DNA of 64,000 nucleotides from assembly GCF_009795715.1 (NCBI RefSeq), contig NZ_WTCR01000010.1, positions 62,001 through 126,000 of the forward strand, written 5' to 3'. The notes under the pieces were generated by a model, which worked only from the letters and a program-made list of their open reading frames with translations, had not been told where the DNA came from and did not search any database. The position numbers and the translations under genes were made by a program. Positions within the stretch are counted from its first letter, which is position 1, and the number at the start of each line of letters is the position of its first letter. Shown piece after piece: positions 14,524 to 24,237 of this stretch. The DNA is from Labilibaculum euxinicum. Its GTDB lineage: Bacteria > Bacteroidota > Bacteroidia > Bacteroidales > Marinifilaceae.

Positions 14524-15924
14524 ATGAAATACCGGATAGAGTCCGACACAATGGGAGAAGTTAAAGTTCCTGCCGACAAATACTGGGGAGCGCAAACGCA
14601 GCGTTCTCTTGAGAATTTTCAGATAGGCCCCATAGCTTCTATGCCTATTGAGCTGATCAGAGCCTATGCTTATCTGAAAAAAGCGGCAGCCTTTACAAAT
14701 CACCAGTTGGGAGTGTTAAATGCTGATAAGAAGGAAATTATTTCAAGAGTATGTGATGAAATCTGCAGGGGCGAACTCGATGAACATTTTCCTTTGGTTA
14801 TTTGGCAAACCGGATCCGGCACACAAACCAACATGAATGTGAACGAAGTAATTTCCAATAGGGCTCAGGTACTTATGGACTTACAAATAGGAACAGAAAG
14901 TGCATTCGTTCACCCCAATGATGATGTCAACAAATCACAATCATCCAATGATACATTTCCAACGGCAATGAATATTGCCGGTCTTAAAAAACTTCAGGAG
15001 CACACCATTCCTTCCATTGAAAATCTTAGAAATGCTTTGGCCCGCCATTCCCATGCAATGAAAGATGTTGTGAAAATAGGAAGAACTCACTTAATGGATG
15101 CAACGCCATTAAGTCTTGGACAAGAGTTTTCCGGATATGTTTCACAATTAGATCATGCAGCAAAGGCAATCCGAAACAGTCTGGAGCATTTAAGCGAAAT
15201 TGCTCTTGGAGGTTCTGCGGTGGGCACAGGCATCAATACCCCGCACATGTATGCTGAAGTAGTGGCTGATTATATTTCTGAATTTACCAATTTACCTTTT
15301 ACATCAGCAAAAAATAAATTTGAGGCCATAGCCTCTCACGATGCAATTGTTGAATCGCATGGTGCATTAAAACAAGCTGCTGTTTCGCTGCTGAAAATTG
15401 CCAACGATATTCGCTTGATGGCATCAGGACCGCGTTCGGGAATTGGTGAACTCATTCTCCCTGCCAACGAACCCGGATCTTCAATCATGCCGGGAAAAGT
15501 AAATCCCACACAGGTGGAAGCACTAAGCATGGTTTGTGCACAGGTAATGGGTAACGATACAACAATTACCATTGCTGGATCAAGCGGTCATTTCGAGCTA
15601 AATGTTTTTAAACCGGTAATCATTTACAACTTTTTACAATCGGCTCAATTGCTGGGCGATGCCTGTAATTCCTTTGCCAAAAACTGCGTGGAAGGAATTC
15701 TCCCCAACAAGGAACGAATCAGACAACATTTAGACAATTCGCTAATGTTGGTAACCGCTCTAAACACTCATATAGGATATAAAAAATCAGCCGAAATTGC
15801 TAAAAAAGCCTATTCTGAAAACAAAAGTCTGCGCCAGGCTGCTCTTGAACTTGGCTATGTAAGCAATGAGGAATTTGACAAGTGGGTGGATCCAAACAAA
15901 ATGATTCACCCTGATAAAGAATAA
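14524..15924 (+). CDS. fumC: Class II fumarate hydratase
   Basis: The 466-residue enzyme interconverts fumarate and malate without an iron-sulfur cluster. Family marks are the [14 protein letters not shown] region, the [19 protein letters not shown] region, [16 protein letters not shown], and the superfamily signature [11 protein letters not shown] around residues 318-328, which carries the catalytic loop serine. Length is standard. It fits a reductive branch from malate to fumarate and succinate together with mutAB downstream. Confidence 0.96.
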   Translation: MKYRIESDTMGEVKVPADKYWGAQTQRSLENFQIGPIASMPIELIRAYAYLKKAAAFTNHQLGVLNADKKEIISRVCDEICRGELDEHFPLVIWQTGSGTQTNMNVNEVISNRAQVLMDLQIGTESAFVHPNDDVNKSQSSNDTFPTAMNIAGLKKLQEHTIPSIENLRNALARHSHAMKDVVKIGRTHLMDATPLSLGQEFSGYVSQLDHAAKAIRNSLEHLSEIALGGSAVGTGINTPHMYAEVVADYISEFTNLPFTSAKNKFEAIASHDAIVESHGALKQAAVSLLKIANDIRLMASGPRSGIGELILPANEPGSSIMPGKVNPTQVEALSMVCAQVMGNDTTITIAGSSGHFELNVFKPVIIYNFLQSAQLLGDACNSFAKNCVEGILPNKERIRQHLDNSLMLVTALNTHIGYKKSAEIAKKAYSENKSLRQAALELGYVSNEEFDKWVDPNKMIHPDKE

Positions 15925-15975
15925 TTAACAAAAGAAATTTTTCACCCCATGCTAATTTCAACAATCACTAATAAG

Positions 15976-17025
15976 ATGAAGTTTTTAGGAAAAATATATT
16001 TGATCGTAGTATCCCTGATATCCAGTGCCTGCGATCCTTTTCAAACCGAAATCGGAACCGAAGTATCCTTATACGAAAGCTTGGAAAAACAAGAATTCGC
16101 CTTTCCGGATACCTTAAAAGTAATGACCTGGAACATTAAATTTGGTGGTGGAAGAATCGATTTCTTTTTCGATTGTCATGGCGACCGGGTCATCATGGAA
16201 AAGTCAGAAGTGCTGGATAACATGAACGTGCTTTCTGAAAAAATCCGTGAAGTAAACCCCGATATCCTGTTTATTCAGGAAGCCGATGTGAATGCAAAAC
16301 GAAGTGCTTTTGTTGATCAGGTTCAATATCTGCTTGACAATACCGATTTTAATTATGCCGCTTACGCCTCACAATGGAAAGCCAAGTACATCCCCAGCGA
16401 CGGCATCGGAAAAATGGATTCGGGCAATGCCATTTTATCCAAATGGAAATTTACCAACGCAAAACGAACTCCTCTGCCTCTTATTCAATCACAAAATTTC
16501 ATTGTTCGTTATTTTTATCTCAAACGAAATATTCTGGAAATAAATCTGGAACACAAGGGTGAAGAAATTAAACTTTTAACAACTCATCTGTCGGCCTATG
16601 CTAAAGATGACACCAAGAAAATACAATTGAAAGTTTTGAAGACTTACGTCGATTCTATTAACCTGAAAGGACAAACATTCATTTTAGGCGGCGATTTTAA
16701 CTCTCTTCCTCCGTTTAGTAAGCAAACCAGCAATTTCGACGATTCTGCATGCACCGACGGCGATTTTGAAGCGGATAATTACAGCTCCGAAACAGAATGG
16801 ATGATGCCTTTTTACGAAAGTTATAAAGCGGCAATTCCTTTGGAAGAATTTAAACAGAACAATTCGAAACATTTTTCGCACACGACAGATAAAAACGGGT
16901 ACTGGAACCGAAAGGTAGATTACTTGTTTACCAATGGTCACTTTGTTCAAAATAGCGGAAATACACATCAACAATGGATGCAAGTATCTGATCATGCCCC
17001 TATTGTTGTGAATTATAAATTATGA
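15976..17025 (+). CDS. Endonuclease/exonuclease/phosphatase-family lipoprotein
   Basis: I choose ATG 15976 because MKFLGKIYLIVVSLISSAC is a lipoprotein signal with lipobox SSAC; the frame begins at 15949. The mature domain is DNase I-like: VMTWNIKFGGGRID, DILFIQEADVN (metal-binding Glu), LTTHLSAYAK, GGDFNSLPP (Asp-Asn pair) and a C-terminal SDHAPIVV (Asp-His). All catalytic residues are present. Substrates of exported members include nucleic acids, phosphoinositides or sphingomyelin; none can be singled out here. It is 24 bases after fumC at the ORF start (51 at the chosen start). Confidence 0.85.
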   Translation: MKFLGKIYLIVVSLISSACDPFQTEIGTEVSLYESLEKQEFAFPDTLKVMTWNIKFGGGRIDFFFDCHGDRVIMEKSEVLDNMNVLSEKIREVNPDILFIQEADVNAKRSAFVDQVQYLLDNTDFNYAAYASQWKAKYIPSDGIGKMDSGNAILSKWKFTNAKRTPLPLIQSQNFIVRYFYLKRNILEINLEHKGEEIKLLTTHLSAYAKDDTKKIQLKVLKTYVDSINLKGQTFILGGDFNSLPPFSKQTSNFDDSACTDGDFEADNYSSETEWMMPFYESYKAAIPLEEFKQNNSKHFSHTTDKNGYWNRKVDYLFTNGHFVQNSGNTHQQWMQVSDHAPIVVNYKL

Positions 17026-17233
17026 GTCAGAAATTATTAATGGGTAAGTCATAAGATCTTAACTCATTATTTACTTCCAGCTTTTTCCATTTTTACTTGA
17101 CCGGAAATCCTATTTTATTAATAATTCCTAATTCGAACGTGTTTTAAAAGTATGATTAAGAACATTTTTAAAACCTTCCTTAAATGATAAAAAGGCCTTA
17201 TTTTTAGGCTCTAATTTTTAAACAGTTACAGTT

Positions 17234-19099
17234 ATGGCAGATAATAAACTTTTTAGTGACTTTGCTCCTCAATCTACACAAGAGTGGATTGACAAAATCA
17301 CTAAAGATCTTAAAGGTGCTGACTTTGATAGAAAGTTGGTTTGGAGAACTAATGAAGGATTCAATGTGCAGCCTTTCTACAGACTGGAGAACATGGAAGA
17401 CAAAGCCTTCATGAATACCTATCCTGGAGATTTTCCTTATGTTCGTGGTAATAAAAAAGACAATAACGACTGGTTGGTTCGTCAGGATATTATTGTAGAA
17501 GATGTAAAAGCAGCTAACGAAAAAGCTCTTGATGTTCTGAACAAAGGTATCGACTCAATTGGATTCGTATTGAATTGGAAAGACCTAAGCAAAGATGAAT
17601 TAGCAACTTTGTTGGATGGTATTTTTCTGGATTGTGTTGAAATCAACTTCGAAAAATCTCACGGTTCTGTTGAATTAATTAAAAACCTACAGGCAATTGC
17701 AACTGAAAAAGGTATCGCTCTTGATAAATTAAATGGCGGGGTTTCTATCGATATTCTTTCAGGATTCAGTACTGTTGGTAACTTCTGTCAGTCAGAAGAA
17801 AGTTCTTTTAATTATTTAAAAGAAGCTATCGAAGCAGCAAAAGCTCTTCCTAACTATAAAGTTGTTGCAGTAGGCGGAAGCCTTTTCAACAACTCAGGAT
17901 CTTCAATTGTTGAAGAATTAGGTTTCTCTTTAGCTGCTGGTGCTGAATATCTAGGCAAAATGATTGATGCAGGTCTTTCAGTTGATGAGGTAGCTCCAAA
18001 AATCCGTTTCAACTTTGCAACCAGCTCTAAATATTTTATGGAGATTGCCAAATTGAGAGCCGGACGTATGGTATGGGCAAACATCGTGAAAGCATTTGGT
18101 GCTTCAAACGAAGAAGTTTGCAAAATGAATGTTCATGGTGAAACTTCAGAATGGAACAAAACTGTTTACGATCCTTATGTGAACATGCTGCGTACTCAAA
18201 CAGAATCAATGTCGGCTGTTTTGGGTGGTCTTGATTCATTTACAGTAAAACCTTTCGATTCTGCATTTGCTGAATCTTCTGTTTTCTCTGAGAGAATTGC
18301 CCGCAACCAACAATTATTATTAAAAGAAGAATCGCACCTGGCTAAGATTGCTGATCCGGCTGCAGGTTCATACTATATTGAATCATTAACTGAATCAATT
18401 GCTGACGAAGCCTGGAAACTATTCCTGACTGTTGAAGACAAAGGTGGATACCTGGAAGCCTTCAAAGCAGGATTCGTTCAATCTACGATCAAAGCAACTG
18501 CACAGAAACGTGATTTCCAAATCGCTACACGCCAGGAGAATTTCTTAGGAACCAACCAATTCCCAAATTTTGGAGAAGTATTGGACGCTCTTCCTGAAGC
18601 TGTTCTTGCTCCTGCAGATAAAACTGCAGCGAATGCTGTTTGCGAAACTCTTAAACCATATCGTGGTGCTCAGGCTTTCGAAACTCTTCGTAACAAAACA
18701 GATATTTACAGCAAAACAAATGGTCGTCCTAAAGTGATGATGTTCCCTATCGGAAACTTAAACATGCGTAAAGCCCGTGCTCAGTTTGCTTGTAACTTCT
18801 TTGCTTGTGCCGGATTTGATGTTGAAGATCACAACGGTTTTAAATCAGTAGAAGAAGGTGTAAAATTCGTAACAGAAAAAGGCGCGAAGATTGTTGTTGT
18901 TTGCAGCTCTGATGATGAGTATGCAACTATCGTTCCTGAAGTTTACGAAGCTCTTAAAGGAAAAGCTGTTACCGTTGTTGCAGGTGCTCCGGCATGTGCT
19001 GATGAACTAAAAGCTAAGGGTGTTGAGAACTTTATTAACGTGAAGTCGAACGTTCTTGAAACTTTGAAACAATACCAAGCCAAGTTAGGAATTAAATAG
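17234..19099 (+). CDS. mutA: Methylmalonyl-CoA mutase small (non-catalytic) subunit
   Basis: The 621-residue protein is the alpha-type subunit that pairs with MutB. It has the TIM-barrel region (LVWRTNEGFNVQPFYR, AAGAEYLGKMIDAGLSVDE, RIRFN-like core, FGASNEEVCKMNVHGETSEWN) and a C-terminal Rossmann domain (RPKVMMFPIGNLNMRKARAQFACN). That domain lacks the cobalamin-binding DxHxxG motif, as expected for this subunit. The gene begins at ATG 17234 and is followed by mutB after a gap that holds a repeat element. Acts with mutB to convert succinyl-CoA to methylmalonyl-CoA. Confidence 0.95.
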   Translation: MADNKLFSDFAPQSTQEWIDKITKDLKGADFDRKLVWRTNEGFNVQPFYRLENMEDKAFMNTYPGDFPYVRGNKKDNNDWLVRQDIIVEDVKAANEKALDVLNKGIDSIGFVLNWKDLSKDELATLLDGIFLDCVEINFEKSHGSVELIKNLQAIATEKGIALDKLNGGVSIDILSGFSTVGNFCQSEESSFNYLKEAIEAAKALPNYKVVAVGGSLFNNSGSSIVEELGFSLAAGAEYLGKMIDAGLSVDEVAPKIRFNFATSSKYFMEIAKLRAGRMVWANIVKAFGASNEEVCKMNVHGETSEWNKTVYDPYVNMLRTQTESMSAVLGGLDSFTVKPFDSAFAESSVFSERIARNQQLLLKEESHLAKIADPAAGSYYIESLTESIADEAWKLFLTVEDKGGYLEAFKAGFVQSTIKATAQKRDFQIATRQENFLGTNQFPNFGEVLDALPEAVLAPADKTAANAVCETLKPYRGAQAFETLRNKTDIYSKTNGRPKVMMFPIGNLNMRKARAQFACNFFACAGFDVEDHNGFKSVEEGVKFVTEKGAKIVVVCSSDDEYATIVPEVYEALKGKAVTVVAGAPACADELKAKGVENFINVKSNVLETLKQYQAKLGIK

Positions 19100-19236
19100 A
19101 TTTGAGATATGAGACGTGAGATCTTAGATCTCACAAAATATTAAAAATCAATATTAGATTACTAAAAATTGATTCAGGATTCTAAATCTAAGGTGTAAAT
19201 CATCTCATATATAAAATCTTGTATCTAAAATCTAAA
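19095..19236. repeat. Intergenic dyad element, copy 2 (142 bases)
   Basis: Starts AATAGATTTGAGATATGAGA and ends TCTCATATATAAAATCT...CTAAAATCTAAA, an imperfect terminal inversion. The ends and length match the element at 9081-9224. It also contains the internal hairpin GTGAGATC-TTA-GATCTCAC (19117-19135). The mutA stop codon lies within the left end. It separates mutA from mutB, which elsewhere are usually tightly linked. Confidence 0.6.
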
Positions 19237-19241
19237 AAGAA

Positions 19242-21398
19242 ATGAAGCCAAATTTTAAAGATATAAATATCAAGTCATCTTCAAGATCAACTGCTACTTC
19301 TCAGGAGTGGGAAAAAGAAAACGGCATTGAAAAATCGTGGATGACACCAGAACAAATTCCTGTTAAAACAGCTTTTAACAAGGAAGATTTAGAAGGTATG
19401 GAGCACCTTAACTATGTTTCAGGTTTACCTCCATTCCTACGTGGACCTTATTCAGCGATGTATCCTTTGCGTCCATGGACAGTTCGTCAGTACGCAGGTT
19501 TCTCTACTGCTGAAGAATCAAATGCATTCTACCGTCGTAACCTTGCTGCTGGTCAGAAAGGTCTTTCTGTAGCATTCGATTTAGCTACTCACCGTGGTTA
19601 TGATTCAGATCATCCACGTGTGATTGGTGATGTGGGTAAAGCAGGGGTTGCTATCGACTCTATTTTGGATATGGAGATCCTTTTCGATCAAATTCCATTG
19701 GATCAGATGTCAGTATCTATGACAATGAACGGAGCAGTACTTCCAGTATTGGCTTTTTACATTGTTGCAGGTTTAGAGCAAGGTGCTAAACTGGAAGAAC
19801 TTTCAGGTACTATCCAAAACGATATCCTAAAAGAATTCATGGTGCGTAACACATACATTTACCCACCAGATTTCTCAATGAAAATTATTGCTGATATTTT
19901 CGAATTTACCTCGAATTTCATGCCTAAGTTCAACTCCATTTCTATCTCTGGATACCACATGCAGGAAGCAGGTGCTACCGCTGATATCGAGTTGGCTTAT
20001 ACTCTTGCTGATGGTTTGGAGTACTTGAAAAAAGGTGTTGCTGCAGGTATGGATGTTGATACATTCGCTCCTCGCTTGTCTTTCTTCTGGGCGATCGGAA
20101 TGAATCACTTCATGGAGATTGCTAAAATGAGAGCTGGTCGTTTACTATGGTCTAAGATTGTAAAACAATTCAATCCTAAGAATCCTAAGTCGATGGCATT
20201 GCGTACTCACTCGCAAACTTCAGGTTGGTCGTTAACCGAACAAGATCCATTCAACAATGTTGGACGTACTTGTATCGAAGCAATGGCTGCTGCATTAGGT
20301 CACACTCAATCTCTTCATACCAATGCATTGGATGAGGCAATCGCATTGCCAACAGATTTCTCTGCACGTATTGCCCGTAATACTCAGATCTTTATTCAGG
20401 ATGAAACTACAATCTGTAAAGCTGTTGATCCTTGGGCTGGTTCTTACTACGTTGAGTCATTAACTCAAGAGTTAGTAAATAAGGCTTGGTCTCACATCGA
20501 AGAAGTTGAGAAATTAGGTGGAATGGCGAAAGCGATCGAATCCGGTATTCCAAAACTTCGTATCGAAGAAGCTGCTGCACGTACTCAAGCTAAAATTGAT
20601 GCGAACACTCAAACTATTGTAGGTACCAACAAATATCGTTTGGAGAAAGAAGATCCATTGGATATTTTGGAAGTAGATAACACTGCTGTACGTATTGCTC
20701 AAATTGAACGTTTGGCTAAGCTTCGTGCTAACCGTGACGATAAAGCTGTTCAAGCTGCTCTTGAAGCCATCACCGCTTGTGCAAACGGAGGTGAAGGTAA
20801 CTTATTGGATCTTGCTGTTAAAGCGGCACAATTACGTGCTTCTCTTGGTGAGATTTCAGATGCATGTGAAAAAGTTTGTGGTAGGTATAAAGCTGTAATT
20901 AGAACCGTGTCAGGAGTATATTCATCAGAATCAGGACAAGATGCTGATTTCGCTATAGCGAAAGAAAAAGCAAATCAATTTGCAGAAATGACAGGACGCC
21001 GTCCTCGTATCATGATTGCAAAAATGGGACAAGATGGTCATGACCGTGGTGGTAAAGTTGTTGCTACCGGTTTTGCAGATATAGGATTCGACGTTGATAT
21101 GGGACCTTTGTTCCAGACTCCGGAAGAATCTGCGAAGCAAGCTGTAGAAAATGATGTACACATCGTTGGTGTTTCTTCATTAGCTGCTGGTCACAAAACT
21201 TTAGTTCCTGCAGTTATCGCGGAATTGAAAAAATTGGGCCGCGAAGATATCATGGTTACTGCAGGTGGTGTTATTCCAGCTCAGGATTACGATTTCTTAT
21301 ACGAAGCTGGTGTGGTTGGTGTATTTGGTCCTGGTACCAAAGTATCAAAATGTGCTATCCAAATGTTGGATATCCTAATTGAGCAATACAAAGACTAG
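19242..21398 (+). CDS. mutB: Methylmalonyl-CoA mutase large (catalytic) subunit
   Basis: The 718-residue adenosylcobalamin enzyme has the N-terminal interface arm, the TIM barrel with [42 protein letters not shown]-type active-site sequence in several pieces, and a C-terminal B12 domain with DGHDRGG at about residues 597-604 (the axial His motif DxHxxG) plus [12 protein letters not shown] and VTAGGVIP. With MutA, epimerase, decarboxylase and a CoA-transferase it makes propionate from succinate. High-quality codon use and strong conservation suggest high expression. Confidence 0.97.
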   Translation: MKPNFKDINIKSSSRSTATSQEWEKENGIEKSWMTPEQIPVKTAFNKEDLEGMEHLNYVSGLPPFLRGPYSAMYPLRPWTVRQYAGFSTAEESNAFYRRNLAAGQKGLSVAFDLATHRGYDSDHPRVIGDVGKAGVAIDSILDMEILFDQIPLDQMSVSMTMNGAVLPVLAFYIVAGLEQGAKLEELSGTIQNDILKEFMVRNTYIYPPDFSMKIIADIFEFTSNFMPKFNSISISGYHMQEAGATADIELAYTLADGLEYLKKGVAAGMDVDTFAPRLSFFWAIGMNHFMEIAKMRAGRLLWSKIVKQFNPKNPKSMALRTHSQTSGWSLTEQDPFNNVGRTCIEAMAAALGHTQSLHTNALDEAIALPTDFSARIARNTQIFIQDETTICKAVDPWAGSYYVESLTQELVNKAWSHIEEVEKLGGMAKAIESGIPKLRIEEAAARTQAKIDANTQTIVGTNKYRLEKEDPLDILEVDNTAVRIAQIERLAKLRANRDDKAVQAALEAITACANGGEGNLLDLAVKAAQLRASLGEISDACEKVCGRYKAVIRTVSGVYSSESGQDADFAIAKEKANQFAEMTGRRPRIMIAKMGQDGHDRGGKVVATGFADIGFDVDMGPLFQTPEESAKQAVENDVHIVGVSSLAAGHKTLVPAVIAELKKLGREDIMVTAGGVIPAQDYDFLYEAGVVGVFGPGTKVSKCAIQMLDILIEQYKD

Positions 21399-21420
21399 TT
21401 CTTTTATTATCATTATATTT

Positions 21421-21451
21421 AAAGACAGGAATCATATTCCTGTCTTTTTTT
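21421..21451 (+). terminator. mutB terminator
   Basis: AAAGACAGGAAT, short loop, ATTCCTGTCTTT, then a run of T. A classic intrinsic terminator 22 bases after the mutB stop. Confidence 0.9.
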
Positions 21452-21488
21452 GTGCTAAATTTTAGCTTAAATTAAAACTTCAAACTTT

Positions 21489-21998
21489 ATGAAAAGACCA
21501 GCCATTCTTCTTTTTCTCTCATTAATAATTTTGAATATTTCTGCACAAAACCAAACCAAAGAAGATTCCCGAATCAAGATGAAGATTCTTTTCGGACAAC
21601 TGACTTTAGATGCATTTAACATGGATATTTGTTCCCCTTGGTACACTCCGGAGCACGATTCTTATCTGCCGGACACAACGATTCTAAAAGAGCTTCGGGA
21701 ACAAAATCTAACGGATATTTCAATTCACCTGATTATCGGTTCATGGTGTCACGACAGTCATAGAGAAGTGCCTCGTTTCATCAAAATACTGGAAGAAATA
21801 AATTTTCCGTTCGATCAATTAAATATGAATGCTTTAGACTCCGGCAAATCTTCACCGGATTTTGATGCAAAAGCCAATAAGGTTACCAATGTTCCAACGG
21901 CTATCATCTACCGAAATAGCAAGGAAATTGGTAGGATTATCGAAAGTCCGAAAAAATCTTTGGAAAAAGATCTTTTACTAATAATCTCAAAAAATTAG
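21489..21998 (+). CDS. Exported thioredoxin-family protein
   Basis: A signal peptide (MKRPAILLFLSLIILNISAQ) precedes a thioredoxin-like domain. The active-site position reads GSWCHDSHREVPRF: one cysteine, with Asp-Ser in place of the second, so it is not a standard CxxC thioredoxin. The cis-proline segment NVPTAIIY is present, followed by RNSKEIGRIIESP. The 169-residue length suits a single-domain protein. It may be a reductase with one cysteine or a binding protein. Confidence 0.8.
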   Translation: MKRPAILLFLSLIILNISAQNQTKEDSRIKMKILFGQLTLDAFNMDICSPWYTPEHDSYLPDTTILKELREQNLTDISIHLIIGSWCHDSHREVPRFIKILEEINFPFDQLNMNALDSGKSSPDFDAKANKVTNVPTAIIYRNSKEIGRIIESPKKSLEKDLLLIISKN

Positions 21999-22030
21999 TA
22001 CCTTTATGCTTTAGACTAATCAACTCAATC

Positions 22031-22489
22031 ATGGAACAAGAGCGCACAAATGCAGGACAAACGCTAGGAATAATTGGATTAATACTTGGTATTATAACTT
22101 TCATGATAGGATTTATTCCCTGTGTAGGAATTATTGCAATTGTACCTGGAATTATTGCGATCGTCTTAAGTGCAGTCGGACTAAGTCAGGCAAACAAAGA
22201 TAATGGTGCTCGTGGAATTAATATTGCGGCTTTAATCGTTTCTATTATCGGGGTTTTAGTTGCATCGCTTTGGCTGATATTTGTTGTTGGTATTGCTAAC
22301 CTAAGCGAAGATCAAATAGAAGGTTTTGTAGAAGACGCAATCGAAGAAGTGATTGACGAGTCTACTCAAAATGCTGACTTACAAGATGCCCTGCAAGAGC
22401 TGGAAGAACAACTTGATGAAGTTTGTGTGGATTCAATTCATATTAAAACAGACAGCATCAACATCGAAATAAAAATTGATAATGAGTAA
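22031..22489 (+). CDS. DUF4190 membrane protein
   Basis: The 152-residue protein begins with a polar stretch and QTLGIIGLILGIITFMIGFIPCVG, IIAIVPGIIAIVLSAVGLSQA, then GINIAALIVSIIGVLVASLWLIFVV: three membrane helices in the DUF4190 pattern. A strongly acidic soluble tail follows (LSEDQIEGFVEDAIEEVIDES, LQELEEQLDEVC). Function unknown. Its last 8 bases overlap the next gene, so the two are probably one operon. Confidence 0.78.
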   Translation: MEQERTNAGQTLGIIGLILGIITFMIGFIPCVGIIAIVPGIIAIVLSAVGLSQANKDNGARGINIAALIVSIIGVLVASLWLIFVVGIANLSEDQIEGFVEDAIEEVIDESTQNADLQDALQELEEQLDEVCVDSIHIKTDSINIEIKIDNE

Positions 22490-22925
22490 TTCTCAATATT
22501 CGGCTAAACAGAATTACAAAATAATTAACCTCTCTTTAGCCGGAATTATTCTTTGCATTTTTATTTATTCTGCTCTGTTTTCTCCTAAAGAATGCAATCA
22601 TCCCATACCTTCTTTTTACACCCAAATTACAAACGAAATAAGTCCGTCTACCGGTCTGTCACGAAGCTTCTCTGCAATTGTGCGAGGTGATCTTCCACTG
22701 GCTAAGACATTCAACCCTTACGGCTTACATATTTTTCTTTTTTTTGCCTTTCAGTTTATTTTTAGAGTCTTATCATTTTCTTTGATTAACGATAAATTTC
22801 AGTTGATAAAACCTACTATTTTAATGGATATCACACTGTCCCTAATAGGCTTTTATCTGGCCTTCAGACCATTAATCCTTTTCACTTTAAAACTTTTTCA
22901 AAAGTCCATCGTAAACTACGGGTGA
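22482..22925 (+). CDS. DUF2752 membrane protein
   Basis: ATG 22482 (MSNSQYSAKQNYKI) lies inside the end of the DUF4190 gene. The family signature is seen at residues about 55-85: STGLSRSFSAIVRGDLPLAKTFNPYG, equivalent to the TGLTRA-x-x-x-L-x-x-GD-x-x-x-A-x-x-x-NP-x-x pattern. Three membrane helices. The usual cysteine before TGL(T/S)R is replaced by Ser. Function unknown. It commonly sits beside small DUF4190/TM2-like membrane genes, as here. Confidence 0.75.
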   Translation: MSNSQYSAKQNYKIINLSLAGIILCIFIYSALFSPKECNHPIPSFYTQITNEISPSTGLSRSFSAIVRGDLPLAKTFNPYGLHIFLFFAFQFIFRVLSFSLINDKFQLIKPTILMDITLSLIGFYLAFRPLILFTLKLFQKSIVNYG

Positions 22926-22955
22926 GTTAATCTTTATTAAACAAATCCTTACACT

Positions 22956-23291
22956 ATGTCAGCACTACTTGTGATTGTATTCCTCGCACTTCTGACCAGT
23001 ATTATGGTTTTACATATCCACAATGAACTCAATCTTTCCAAAAGGATTAATCGAGCCGGATATTTTGTGCAGGAATTAATGGATCAACATGGCATTAAGC
23101 ATCTTGATCTGGAAAAGAAATTTGAAACTTCGACTCTTACCACACAGCTTCGTGTACTGGAGTATTATTTGCACTCACTCAATTCATCCTACAAGGATTT
23201 TGGAACCAAAAAAACGATCTTTCAAAGGATAATAACTATCGAGCAGACTTTGGCAAATTACGGATACCAAAGCGAATTCAGTGTTATATAA
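22956..23291 (+). CDS. Small membrane-anchored protein of unknown function
   Basis: The 111-residue protein has one N-terminal membrane segment (MSALLVIVFLALLTSIMVLHI) and a charged helical remainder (LDLEKKFETSTLTTQLRVLEYYLHSL). I do not recognise a family. It follows the DUF2752 gene by 30 bases in the same direction, suggesting one transcript. Its end overlaps the convergent MBL hydrolase gene by 8 bases. Confidence 0.6.
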   Translation: MSALLVIVFLALLTSIMVLHIHNELNLSKRINRAGYFVQELMDQHGIKHLDLEKKFETSTLTTQLRVLEYYLHSLNSSYKDFGTKKTIFQRIITIEQTLANYGYQSEFSVI

Positions 23292-24126
23292 TATCAGTAA
23301 GCGAAAAACATTTGTCAACTTTTACACCTTTTGGAGTTTGCACCAAACTGCAGCACTCGTTTATTATATCGTGCTGAAAAAATAAGATATAATTATTCTC
23401 CACTGCCTCCTTCAGAAAAACCTCCTTCTCATGCAAAGATGCCTTTGGATTTAAATCGTAGCTGGCCAACCATTTTACAGGAACATTAGCCGTTGTAGGA
23501 ATAAAATCTCCAGCAAATACAATGGTAAAGTTTTCATTTTTAATAATAGAAACCATCAGACCTGGGGTATGACCATTAACCAACCTCACTTCGAAATTAG
23601 GAAACAACTCTCCTTCTTTCTCTACAAACTTCAATTTTCCAGCCTCCTTTATTGGAACAATATTTTCCTGAAAATAGGCATCTGCTTCACGAATATTTGG
23701 ATTTCTGAGATTGTCCCATTGCAATTTACTCACCCAATGTGTGGCATTCGGAAAAACCAGTTCGAAACCATCTCCCTTTTCATTATGCTTTACGGCACCA
23801 CCACAATGATCGAAATGCAAATGAGTAAAAACCACATCTGTAATATCTGTTGGCTGAAAACCAATATTCGCAAGAGAAGACAATAAATCAGCCTCTCCAT
23901 TCAAATGATGATGTTTAAAAAATTCAGCACTTTGCTTATCTCCGGTACCATTATCGATTAGTATTTTTCGCTCCCCGTCAACAACAAGCATGCTTCTCAT
24001 TGCGCAATTGCACAAATTATCTTCATCGCTTGGGTATTTTCGACTCCAAAGAAGTTTTGGAACCACACTGAACATAGCACCTCCATCGCACTTAAAATTG
24101 CCTGTTTCTATATTATATATTTCCAT
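23284..24126 (-). CDS. MBL-fold metallo-hydrolase
   Basis: The 280-residue soluble protein has the metallo-beta-lactamase motif THLHFDHCGG (residues about 100-109), DNGTGDK, VNGHTPGLM (metal His), FAGDFIPT (metal Asp) and a terminal FQHD. All zinc ligands are present. Relatives include lactonases, aryl sulfatase-like and RNase-like hydrolases; the substrate cannot be told here. It is divergent from the Mpl-like ligase, with 111 bases between the starts. Confidence 0.85.
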   Translation of the reverse strand: MEIYNIETGNFKCDGGAMFSVVPKLLWSRKYPSDEDNLCNCAMRSMLVVDGERKILIDNGTGDKQSAEFFKHHHLNGEADLLSSLANIGFQPTDITDVVFTHLHFDHCGGAVKHNEKGDGFELVFPNATHWVSKLQWDNLRNPNIREADAYFQENIVPIKEAGKLKFVEKEGELFPNFEVRLVNGHTPGLMVSIIKNENFTIVFAGDFIPTTANVPVKWLASYDLNPKASLHEKEVFLKEAVENNYILFFQHDIINECCSLVQTPKGVKVDKCFSLTDII

Positions 24127-24237
24127 TATTTTTAAGTAAATATGTTATCTTTAATCTTGAATCGCACTGTAAATACAGCTTTACAGACCTATTCATTCAA
24201 TACAGATCAAAAATACAATTTTTAAAAACGAATACCA

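Noticed and set aside
17040-17100. Possible further copy of the intergenic repeat element after the nuclease-fold gene
   Set aside because: It has AAGATCTTAACTCATT-like dyads but neither of the defining ends, so it was not grouped with the elements at 9081 and 19095.
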